NCBI RefSeq assembly: GCF_014705615.1
Contig: NZ_JACXJA010000043.1
Location: 39,657-103,656 of the forward strand
DNA: 64,000 nucleotides
Direction: 5' to 3'
Origin: Paenibacillus oceani
GTDB lineage: Bacteria; Bacillota; Bacilli; Paenibacillales; NBRC-103111
Shown: in pieces, positions 16,641-24,601 of the stretch
How positions within the stretch are numbered: position 1 is the stretch's first letter
Layout of the letters: every line of letters begins with the position of its first letter
Notes under the pieces: generated by a model
Seen by the model: the letters and a program-made list of their open reading frames with translations, nothing else
Databases searched by the model: none
What the model was told of the DNA's origin: nothing
Made by a program: the position numbers and the translations under genes

Positions 16641-17785
16641 GATCGATCGGAATTGTGCTCGTGACGGTGATGGCCGCATTGCTGCTAACGGGATGCTGGA
16701 ACTCCAAGGACATTCAGAAGATGGCCTACGTCACTGCGCTCGGCTTCGATTATGCGGATGGCAAAATTGTAAGCTACGTGCAGGTTCTCAACTTCTCCAA
16801 CGTTGCCAAGGGGGAGACTTCGCAAGTCGGCAAATCCGTACCGGTATGGGTAGGCAAGGGGGAAGGGATTACGGTTACCGAATCACTTACGGACATCTAC
16901 TCCACGTCCCAGATTCGAATCTTCTGGGGGCACATCAAGGCGATTGTGTGTACAGAAAGTTTTATGCAGAACGGGCAACGCATCAAGGAAGCCTACGATA
17001 TGGTGAACCGGTATCGCGAAATTCGCTACAACGTGCTTCTGTACGGGACGAAAGATAATTTGCGGGATATATTCATTCAAAAATCGCTGCTCAACTTCTC
17101 GCCGATCGATACGGTGATGAGCACACCCTCGCAAATTTATACGCAGCGCTCCTTCATCCTCCCGGTATACGGATTCAAGCTGATCGCCCATTTCAACGAG
17201 GCCGGCTCGCCGATCATGCTGCCTTCCATCACGGTGGCCAAGGGGGACTGGACGGAGGATCAGAAAAAGAAGTCGATGCTGCGAATTAACGGCGCCTACT
17301 TTTTCCGAAAGCTGGATATGATCGGCTGGCTCTCCGAGAACGACCTCGCCGGATACCGATGGGCGCAGCAAAAACTGGAGCGATCGCCGATCAATGTGCC
17401 CGACAATGCCAACCCTGCCGTGGCGCTCGTTCTGACCAAGCCCCGGTTTAAAGTAACGACAGTTATAAACGGAGATGTGAAATATAACATCCACGTCAAA
17501 ATGCAAGCCTATCTGGACGAAATGACACGGGATATTACGGAAAAGGAAATCGAAGATCAAGCGGCGCAAGTAGTCAAGGAAGAAATAATGGCCACCTATA
17601 AGAAAGGACTGCGGATTCAGGCCGATATCTTCAAACTTGACGAGGTGTTGTACCGGAACCATCCGAAATTGTGGCGGGAACGCCACGAAAGGGGAGCCTT
17701 CCTGTTGACACCGGATTCGATCAACGAGATCGTCGTGAAGATCAGTCTGCTGCACACCGGCAAATATAAAGGGCGAGCCGATTAA
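16637..17785 (+). CDS. gerKC: Spore germination lipoprotein, Ger(x)C family
   Basis: 382 residues. The signal peptide ends in a lipobox LLTGC-W with Cys 20, followed by the diagnostic NSKDIQKMAYVTALGFDYADGK. Further C-subunit marks are GHIKAIVCTESF, YNVLLYGTKDNLRDIF and the C-terminal WRERHERGAFL. It is a lipoprotein of the spore inner membrane that completes the germinant receptor. The start is a TTG preceded by AAGGAGGAGG; it overlaps the A-subunit stop by 4 bp (TTGA). Confidence 0.95.
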   Translation: MRSIGIVLVTVMAALLLTGCWNSKDIQKMAYVTALGFDYADGKIVSYVQVLNFSNVAKGETSQVGKSVPVWVGKGEGITVTESLTDIYSTSQIRIFWGHIKAIVCTESFMQNGQRIKEAYDMVNRYREIRYNVLLYGTKDNLRDIFIQKSLLNFSPIDTVMSTPSQIYTQRSFILPVYGFKLIAHFNEAGSPIMLPSITVAKGDWTEDQKKKSMLRINGAYFFRKLDMIGWLSENDLAGYRWAQQKLERSPINVPDNANPAVALVLTKPRFKVTTVINGDVKYNIHVKMQAYLDEMTRDITEKEIEDQAAQVVKEEIMATYKKGLRIQADIFKLDEVLYRNHPKLWRERHERGAFLLTPDSINEIVVKISLLHTGKYKGRAD

Positions 17786-17862
17786 AAACTCCTGCGTAAG
17801 CGATAATCCGCTCCTTGAAGGTTGCTTCTCCCGGGGCTCCTCTTGGTCGCGGAAACGCACAG

Positions 17863-17900
17863 AAGCGCCCCCGGATTCATTCAATCTTCCGGAGGCGCTT
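17863..17900. terminator. Convergent hairpin between gerKC and the heparinase-like gene
   Basis: AAGCGCC (17863-17869) pairs with GGCGCTT (17894-17900), extended by CCGGA/TCCGG. T-tracts are short on both strands, but the position between two converging stops fits termination of both. Confidence 0.55.
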
Positions 17901-17905
17901 TGCTG

Positions 17906-20900
17906 TTAACGGACCGACACGTTGCCGATGCGGAACGTATGCATGCCCTGCCATTCGAGGAACGGATGCGAGGTCATTCTCGAGCTGCCGTCGGGCCTGT
18001 AATCCCAGCCCGGATCCGTATGATCCAGCACGATCCACGCCTTTCCGCTTTCGCGGCGGATTTCCTTCACTTTGTAGCCGTGAGTTTTGCCGTCGGGATG
18101 AGTGACGACAACCGTGCTGCCCGTATACGATGCGGGCACGGCCGTTTCGGTAACGATCGCATCGGCCGGATCGCCGTTAACGATTCGCATAACGTCCGTC
18201 ACCGTCCCGGTCGCCGGCCCCGGACCGGTTAGCGTTTCACCGCCTTTGCGCAGCAGTGTTCCTTCCGAGAGCACCATCTTCGTCACCGTCCCGTTCTCGG
18301 TTCGGATAAAGCCGTATTTGCCGTTCAGCTCCATGTCCCCTACCTTCAGCGTCGCACCGGGCTCCGACGAGCTCAGCACCGTATCGGTTATCGCCCCGTA
18401 ACGGATTTGCAGCGCAACCCCGCCTTCTTGGGGCAGGTCGGGTACCAATTTCTCAACTGATTCGATTTTCGGACCCGCTCCCTTGTACGGCTCGATGATA
18501 TGGACGAAGGTGCTCGACAGATTGGTGCCGCTCCTTCTTACGACCAGCTTCGGCATCCAATACTTGACCGCTTCGGTATTGATATCTTTAGATGTGCCGG
18601 ATAGACGGGTCGCCCGAAGCGAGGGCGAGCGGCCGATAAACAGTTCGTTCTCCCCGCTTGCGTCCGTAAAACCGGTAATCGCAAGCTTCCCTTGATCTGT
18701 ACCGTTGTCGCTCGTCTCGAGCGTAACCTGATAGCGGCCGTCCGGAATTTCCGCGCGCTGCACATCCTGCACGTAAATATAACCGTAATAGTTTCCTTGC
18801 GCGGAACCGGTGTCGTTCTCGGATTCGGGCATCGTCACCTGCGTCCCTTCCGGGAGCAAATAGGGGCCGTAAGGCTCTATAGCCGCGTCGGTTGTAAATA
18901 CGCCGTCGCGGTTCGCATCGCCTCCGAGGGTATATTCGTGGCGGCTGCCGCCCGCTATGCGGAACAGATCCACCACATAGCCGTCCTCCGCCGACTCGCC
19001 GTCTCCGAACGGAATGACCCAGGGCTCCCTGCTGTATTCGTCCGTTACCGGGTAGGCATCCGGCTGGCTGGCCCGGACGATCTGTACGCCGCTGTCTCCC
19101 GTTACCAGCGACTCGATCCGCCCGCCATGCAGCCCTTGTCCGCTCAGCTTCATATCCGCCCCGTCGACGATGACCATGTTATGCGCAAGCGTCGAAGACG
19201 TCCATCTCCGGTAAAACGTATGCGTATACCCGATATCCGGAAGCAGCTCCTGTCCTTGCGCGAACAGGGTTAAGTTTAACGGATCGTAGTGGTTGTGGCC
19301 ATCTTTCGGCGTGAATTGCAAATAAGTTTGCAACTGCCGGCCGCCCGTTCCCAGCGCAAGCCGGGATATGCCCGAGCCAGGCAGCAGATAGGAGCCGAGA
19401 TCGGTGCGAGGCAACGCGGTTTTCTCGTTCGCCCACGTATCCTGAATGGGTACATAACTGCCGTTCGGATAAGCGACTACGTTTTTCATGTTAAGCGCAT
19501 TGCCGAGCGCGGGATACGTCCCCGTCATATCGACGTTGTCCAGACGCTGGCCGTCCCTGGGAGACAAATAGCCGGTGGGGTCGCTCCACCCTTTCGCCTC
19601 CTCCATGCTTTGCACCAGACCGTTAATCGACTGATTGTGATAAGACAGCGTCACCTCTTTCCAGAACCCGTCGGACAAAAAGTTGTTCGCAGCGAAGTCC
19701 TGTATGAGATCCACCGCCTCGTGCATGTACGCAGGCTGTCCCGAGGCTTTGGCCATCCGGACCAGACCGAGCCAGGTCGTATACTCCATATTGTGATTCA
19801 GCACCGGGAACGACCGGACGAAGTCGAAGGACGGCTCAAACACCGTCTCCACAAGCTTCTTCTCGACATCGAAGCCAAGCTCCGCGCTTAATAGCGCAAA
19901 AGCATTCGTCTTGCGCACGTCGCGGTAAGCGTTGATCAAATAACTCATATTCGTCATTTCGCCGGTATACCACCGGTACCATACTCCGCCCCAGTAATGG
20001 TAAGGAGGCCCGCCGACGACCGGATAATTGGTCCAGTAATAATCGTTGGTCGGCAAATATCCGGCGTAAACGTCGGCCCACCGGTTCAGCAGAAGGGCCG
20101 CTCCAAGCGGATCCGTCGCCGCGATTTTAGCTGTCTCGCGCAGCGTGTAGTCTTTCTGGAAGTACCATAGATGGGCGGTCAGAAAATATTTGCGGCCTTC
20201 GCCGTCTTCGTAATACGGGTATTCGACCGTTTCGCCTTTTCGGTTCGTTACGGTCAGCTTATGCGTCTCCGGGTATGTGCTGTTCGGATAGACGGTCCCG
20301 GTCGTCTTCGAGACGATCTGATTCGGGTTCTGCACGTTCCAGCTGTACAGCTGATACGGGGAAAGCGTCGGATTTTCCGGAAGTCCGGTAAAGATAAAGC
20401 CGGTCTTCTCCGGAATCAGCCGCATCACGGTTTCGACATGACTGGAAGCCGGCGCATTCGCCACTTCCCGGATCGGCCCCGCAGGGAAAACGATCCCCGA
20501 AGCTTGCTTATCCCCGGCTTCGATCAGCGCGTTCCGGTCGAACGACAGCTCAAAGTAATGGTAGATGCCGTTTCCTTGGCGGAAACCGGCCTGCAAGCGG
20601 TATTGTCCCGCCGCCAACGGTTTCGGATGATTAAACGTAAGAAAAGTTTGCCCGCCCAGTTTCTCCACGGCAGGCGGCTCCAGGCGGGTCGTTACGCCAT
20701 CCGGCGATATCCACGCCAGGCGCACTTCCGTCCCGTTATGAATCGCATTGCCGTTCACGGCGAATTGTTTCGTCGTGTAGTTCACATAGGTGAGCTTTCC
20801 GTTCGGGGGCTGCCACCGCTCGGTACGGCTGCCCGGCGCGTCATGTAAGGGAGGTGTGCTCACAAAGTATAACGGCGCCATGCGGGACTCGTTCAGCACA

Positions 20901-21613
20901 TGAGAGACAAGGCTGATCGAGCTGCCTCCCTGATCCACGATGTAGGAGCTGCGGATCGGCGCCCAGGAGCTGAACGGCTCCGAGTTGATTCCAAAATAAC
21001 GCATCAGGTTAAATGACCACATCTCTCCCTCGGCCGGCTCCGTCTTCCCGAGCGATTGGAAAGGCACTCTCACTTCTGCCGTCCAGGAACCGGCCCCCCG
21101 GCCGATCTGAACCGCCGCTCCCTGCAGTTCCTTTACCGCCGTCCCCCAATTACTGCGGATCGGACGGTCCCCGCTCGCGATCGGGATTGTCAGCCGGTAT
21201 ACGTCGGCACGGGCCGTTCCCGGGGCCAGCAATACCTCCACTATTTCCGTGTCCGGGGCTGTCCCCGGCTGTTCATAAAGTCCCTCCAGACCTAAATATA
21301 GATTGGCATCATCGTACAGCAGATACAGCTTGGTACCGGACCCGGCCGGGCGGTTGTCGAACATGGTGACGAAGCCGTCCGCCTGAAATGCCGACTGCCA
21401 TAAAGGCTCCATTGTTCCGTCTACGGCCGGAACGTGTCCGGTCTGCGGTACGATAGCTATGCGGTTGGTGAAGCTTAACACCTCGCTGTCCATCGTTTGC
21501 CCTCCTCCTCCGCCTGCGGGCGCATCCGGTTCCGCCCAGGCGAGCTGAACAACCAGAAGCGACCATACGCACAGACAGATACTCCATACCTTGACGGATC
21601 GTCTCCTTGACAT
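17906..21613 (-). CDS. Large secreted heparinase II/III-like protein with CBM9-like domain
   Basis: 1235 residues. A signal peptide is cleaved near AWA-EPD. Residues about 50-240 look like a CBM9/DOMON carbohydrate-binding domain (PAVDGTMEPLWQSAF; LYLLYDDANLYLGLEG; WTAEVRVPFQSLG). The middle is a helical toroid typical of polysaccharide lyases (WTNYPVVGGPPYHYW). Near residue 780 the heparinase II/III beta domain begins (GHNHYDPLNLTLFAQG; STLAHNMVIVDG), followed by further beta domains. Such enzymes cleave uronate-containing polysaccharides by beta-elimination; the substrate here is not determined. ATG 21613 follows GGAGGTG by 7 bp. A cre-like site lies 41 bp upstream. Confidence 0.82.
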   Translation of the reverse strand: MSRRRSVKVWSICLCVWSLLVVQLAWAEPDAPAGGGGGQTMDSEVLSFTNRIAIVPQTGHVPAVDGTMEPLWQSAFQADGFVTMFDNRPAGSGTKLYLLYDDANLYLGLEGLYEQPGTAPDTEIVEVLLAPGTARADVYRLTIPIASGDRPIRSNWGTAVKELQGAAVQIGRGAGSWTAEVRVPFQSLGKTEPAEGEMWSFNLMRYFGINSEPFSSWAPIRSSYIVDQGGSSISLVSHVLNESRMAPLYFVSTPPLHDAPGSRTERWQPPNGKLTYVNYTTKQFAVNGNAIHNGTEVRLAWISPDGVTTRLEPPAVEKLGGQTFLTFNHPKPLAAGQYRLQAGFRQGNGIYHYFELSFDRNALIEAGDKQASGIVFPAGPIREVANAPASSHVETVMRLIPEKTGFIFTGLPENPTLSPYQLYSWNVQNPNQIVSKTTGTVYPNSTYPETHKLTVTNRKGETVEYPYYEDGEGRKYFLTAHLWYFQKDYTLRETAKIAATDPLGAALLLNRWADVYAGYLPTNDYYWTNYPVVGGPPYHYWGGVWYRWYTGEMTNMSYLINAYRDVRKTNAFALLSAELGFDVEKKLVETVFEPSFDFVRSFPVLNHNMEYTTWLGLVRMAKASGQPAYMHEAVDLIQDFAANNFLSDGFWKEVTLSYHNQSINGLVQSMEEAKGWSDPTGYLSPRDGQRLDNVDMTGTYPALGNALNMKNVVAYPNGSYVPIQDTWANEKTALPRTDLGSYLLPGSGISRLALGTGGRQLQTYLQFTPKDGHNHYDPLNLTLFAQGQELLPDIGYTHTFYRRWTSSTLAHNMVIVDGADMKLSGQGLHGGRIESLVTGDSGVQIVRASQPDAYPVTDEYSREPWVIPFGDGESAEDGYVVDLFRIAGGSRHEYTLGGDANRDGVFTTDAAIEPYGPYLLPEGTQVTMPESENDTGSAQGNYYGYIYVQDVQRAEIPDGRYQVTLETSDNGTDQGKLAITGFTDASGENELFIGRSPSLRATRLSGTSKDINTEAVKYWMPKLVVRRSGTNLSSTFVHIIEPYKGAGPKIESVEKLVPDLPQEGGVALQIRYGAITDTVLSSSEPGATLKVGDMELNGKYGFIRTENGTVTKMVLSEGTLLRKGGETLTGPGPATGTVTDVMRIVNGDPADAIVTETAVPASYTGSTVVVTHPDGKTHGYKVKEIRRESGKAWIVLDHTDPGWDYRPDGSSRMTSHPFLEWQGMHTFRIGNVSVR

Positions 21614-21653
21614 CTTTTCCCACCTCCATCATTTGGATCGCAGGGGACGAGAT

Positions 21654-21667
21654 GTAAGTGCTTTCAG
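21654..21667. promoter_or_regulatory. cre-like operator upstream of the heparinase-like gene
   Basis: TGTAAGTGCTTTCA matches the cre consensus at 13 of 14 positions on the plus strand, and the complement also matches at 13. It lies 41 bp upstream of the start, consistent with glucose repression of this secreted enzyme. Confidence 0.5.
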
Positions 21668-21837
21668 TTTCGCAGGGCCGATATCGTCTGCGATCTTACC
21701 GTCAAAATATCACATTGGGTCTCATGTGACAAGGACGCAAATTCATCTTTATTTCAAGCTTTTGTGGTACAATCGGTATATCTCTTGTTTCATTCGTACC
21801 GTGAATTCTACCCTTCATAAATGGGAGCCTCTTTGCG

Positions 21838-22764
21838 ATGCATAATCTCGAACTATTCTACATGTTGGCTGAACAAACGACGAATGGAATCATTCTGACG
21901 GATGCCGACAAGCGGATCATTTATGTGAACAAAGCGTTCACGATATCGACAGGCTATTCGTACGAAGAAGCGCTTGGCAAAAATCCGAGCTTTTTGCAAT
22001 CGGGCTATCACGACATTCCATTTTATAAGCAGTTATGGTCGTCGATCCGGATTAAGGGACAGTGGCAGGGGGAAATATGGAATAAAAGAAAAAACGGCGA
22101 GATCTTTATCGAGTGGCAGAACATTATGGCTTTGCGAAACGAACAGGGCGACATTACGCATTACGGGGCTGTATTCTCGGACATTACGGAGAGAAAACGG
22201 ATCGAGACGAAGCTGCAGTCCGACAACAAGCTGCTCAAGCGTCAAATCCATACCGACTCGCTCACCGGCGTCCACAACCGGCGGTACTTCGATGAAAGCT
22301 TGAAGCGGAGATGGAATTCACTGGCCAAAATCCGAAGCTATTTGTCGCTGCTGTTGATCGACGTCGATTTTTTTAAAGAGTACAACGATTTATACGGTCA
22401 TCTGCAGGGCGACAGCTGTCTCCGCGAAGCGGCGAGCGTACTGGCGATGAGGCTGCCTCGCAGCTTCCGGGTTTGCCGGTACGGCGGGGAGGAATTTGCG
22501 GTACTGCTTCCCGGCTTGTCCGCCTCGGAGACGTATTCGATGGCCGAGCTGCTGAGGGAGTCCGTACACCAGCATGCGATTCCGCACAGCCATTCGAAAA
22601 TCTCGGACCGGATTACCGTCAGCATCGGCGGGGCCACCGTGGTCCCGAAGCTGTCCGTAGACCCGGAACATTTGGTGCAGCTTGCCGACGAGGCGCTGTA
22701 TACAGCAAAACAAAACGGAAGAAACCGGATATTATGTTTACCCGTTACAGGAGACCGATCATGA
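21838..22764 (+). CDS. PAS-GGDEF diguanylate cyclase
   Basis: 308 residues. A PAS sensor at about 5-118 (GIILTDADKRIIYVNKAF; AVFSDITERK) is joined to a GGDEF domain at about 138-300. The active site reads RYGGEEF (GGEEF 216-220) with a metal-binding Asp in LLLIDVDFFK, so c-di-GMP synthesis is expected. The inhibitory RxxD site is absent: RVCRY precedes GGEEF. No membrane segment, so cytoplasmic. Its last codons overlap the next gene by 4 bp (ATGA), pairing a synthase with a putative phosphodiesterase. Confidence 0.9.
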   Translation: MHNLELFYMLAEQTTNGIILTDADKRIIYVNKAFTISTGYSYEEALGKNPSFLQSGYHDIPFYKQLWSSIRIKGQWQGEIWNKRKNGEIFIEWQNIMALRNEQGDITHYGAVFSDITERKRIETKLQSDNKLLKRQIHTDSLTGVHNRRYFDESLKRRWNSLAKIRSYLSLLLIDVDFFKEYNDLYGHLQGDSCLREAASVLAMRLPRSFRVCRYGGEEFAVLLPGLSASETYSMAELLRESVHQHAIPHSHSKISDRITVSIGGATVVPKLSVDPEHLVQLADEALYTAKQNGRNRILCLPVTGDRS

Positions 22765-23762
22765 TTGACACGTTGCGCATTTTTCTAACATTAGCAGATG
22801 CCGTTATTATCACCGATTCCAACCACCGCATTATGGAAGTGAACGAAACGTACCAGACCATCACCGGCTACAAGCGGGAGACGATTCTCGGATCGAAAGC
22901 CAGCATCGTCAAAAGCAAGCTTACGAGCAAGGCCACCTACCGCAGCATGTACGAGGCGCTAAACCGCGGCTCCAGCTGGTCCGGCATCTTTATTAACAAA
23001 AAAGCGAGCGGCTGCTTGTGGCATTCCTCCATCTCCATCACACCGTACGAGATCGGTGGAAACGTCTACTACGTCGGCATATTCCGCGAGCTGGAACATC
23101 TTGCGGAGGGCGTCTACGTCGCAGAGGAGCGAAGGAACAACATTCAGGGCGTCCTGCTGAAAGTGCTGGCGATTTCTTGCGAAATTCGCGATCCGGCGAT
23201 CGAGGAGCATCTGCTCCGGGTCCAGCAGTATACGGAGCAGCTCGTGACCGTGCACAATAAGCGGATGGGCCTTAACCTGAAGGAAGACTATAAGCAAAGC
23301 ATCATTCATTCGAGCATAATGCACGATATCGGCAAGTCCGGCGTCCCCGAAGGTATTTTGTACAAGCCCGGTCCGCTGACCGGCTACGAGCGATTGATCG
23401 TAGAGATGCACCCGTTAATCGGCGTCGATATTTTGTCGAAAATAAACATAGAGCTGACCGACAGCTTTTTCAAGGACGAGCTTTCTGTCGCGCGACAGAT
23501 CATCCTCAGTCATCACGAGAGATGGGACGGCACCGGTTACCCCCACCGGCTGAAAGGGACCGATATTCCGCTGGAAGCGCGGATCGTAAGCGTGGTCGAC
23601 GTGTATGACGCGCTTACCTCGCGAAGGCCGTATAAGGAAATTTGGTCGAAGGACAAGGCGCTCGCCTATTTAAAGGAGAATAAAGGGACCGCCTTCGATC
23701 CGGATATCATCGATTCGTTTGTGCGGATCGAGGAGATGCAGACGGACCGCTTACCCAGCTGA
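22761..23762 (+). CDS. PAS-HD-GYP c-di-GMP phosphodiesterase
   Basis: 333 residues. An N-terminal PAS domain (LADAVIITDSNHRIMEVNETY; YYVGIFRELE) is followed by an HD-GYP domain with SIMHDIGKSGVPEGILYKPG (HD at 188-189) and HHERWDGTGYP (251-261). All key metal-ligand motifs are present, so c-di-GMP hydrolysis is likely. ATG 22761 follows AGGAGA by 7 bp and overlaps the cyclase stop; the frame is open further upstream but that part lies inside the cyclase gene. Both proteins have related PAS domains, suggesting they read a common or similar signal. Confidence 0.9.
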   Translation: MIDTLRIFLTLADAVIITDSNHRIMEVNETYQTITGYKRETILGSKASIVKSKLTSKATYRSMYEALNRGSSWSGIFINKKASGCLWHSSISITPYEIGGNVYYVGIFRELEHLAEGVYVAEERRNNIQGVLLKVLAISCEIRDPAIEEHLLRVQQYTEQLVTVHNKRMGLNLKEDYKQSIIHSSIMHDIGKSGVPEGILYKPGPLTGYERLIVEMHPLIGVDILSKINIELTDSFFKDELSVARQIILSHHERWDGTGYPHRLKGTDIPLEARIVSVVDVYDALTSRRPYKEIWSKDKALAYLKENKGTAFDPDIIDSFVRIEEMQTDRLPS

Positions 23763-23836
23763 TCCTTTATCCTTCCTACATACTGGCAGGCTATATCGAT
23801 CGTTATTCGGCAAACGAACGGACAATAAAACTTGAG

Positions 23837-24535
23837 GTGGACATCATCGATCCGAATGCCCCAACAACCGAGCAGGATCAAGCAGCCGGCGGCGATCCGC
23901 TTCCCGGCAAGCACTGCTCGCGCTGCAACCAAATAAAGCCGCTGTCCCATTTCCTCCGGCGGAGCGGCAAACGCGCCGGGAAATCTTCGCGCCGCGGCAC
24001 CTGCCGGTCGTGCCGGAAACAGATGAAGTCGGAGCCGGAGCCCTTGCCGCCTACTGAGCCAAAAGAGGCATCTGCATCTGCCGGGCCGCCTCTCGCCGAA
24101 ACGCCGAAACGCAGAACGAAGAGGCCAATGCCTCCCCTGCCGCCGAAGCCGGAAGGACCCGACGCCTCGGTGCTCGTGCCGACCCGTCAAGGCATCATCC
24201 GGATGAGAGGCAAGACGGACAAAGGACGCCGCTGGCATCAGGAGACCGATCTCGAGACGGCGGTGACGCTCGTTCGGGAGCTGGCCGCAATCGTCGTGAA
24301 CCGGCATACGATACGCCGGATTTACAGCAACAAAAACTTCCGCCGTTATATTTTGACGCGGGACAATTATACATGCCATTTCTGCGGGGAATACGGCGAT
24401 ACGATCGACCATCTGCTGCCCCGGGCCAAAGGAGGGCATACGACTCCGGCCAATTGCGTCTGCGCCTGCAGCCTGTGCAATCAAAGCAAAGCCGACCGCA
24501 GTCTGGACGAGTTTACAAACAGCTTCGAAGACTAA
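23837..24535 (+). CDS. HNH endonuclease-like protein with N-terminal zinc-ribbon
   Basis: 232 residues. The N terminus has a four-cysteine motif (HCSRCNQIKP...CRSCRK, residues 27-59). A Pro/Glu/Lys-rich linker runs from about 65 to 110, and the C terminus is an HNH nuclease: YTCHFCGEYG, TIDHLLPRAKGG, ANCVCACSLCNQSKADR, with His 192 and Asn 206 as likely catalytic residues. HNH proteins of this size occur as solitary genes in Firmicutes; their cellular role is mostly unknown. The GTG start at 23837 has a weak ribosome site (nearest GAGG overlaps it), so the start is uncertain. Downstream of the HD-GYP gene by 74 bp. Confidence 0.75.
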   Translation: MDIIDPNAPTTEQDQAAGGDPLPGKHCSRCNQIKPLSHFLRRSGKRAGKSSRRGTCRSCRKQMKSEPEPLPPTEPKEASASAGPPLAETPKRRTKRPMPPLPPKPEGPDASVLVPTRQGIIRMRGKTDKGRRWHQETDLETAVTLVRELAAIVVNRHTIRRIYSNKNFRRYILTRDNYTCHFCGEYGDTIDHLLPRAKGGHTTPANCVCACSLCNQSKADRSLDEFTNSFED

Positions 24536-24584
24536 ACGCAGAGCAGCCGGGTTTCCCTATCTGGAACCCGGCTGCTCTGCGTTT
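24534..24584. terminator. Strong bidirectional terminator
   Basis: A 20-bp stem (24534-24553 with 24565-24584; arms AAACGCAGAGCAGCCGGGTT and its complement) lies between the convergent HNH and penicillin-binding-protein genes. Confidence 0.85.
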
Positions 24585-24601
24585 CCGGCTCCCCTGCCGG
24601 C

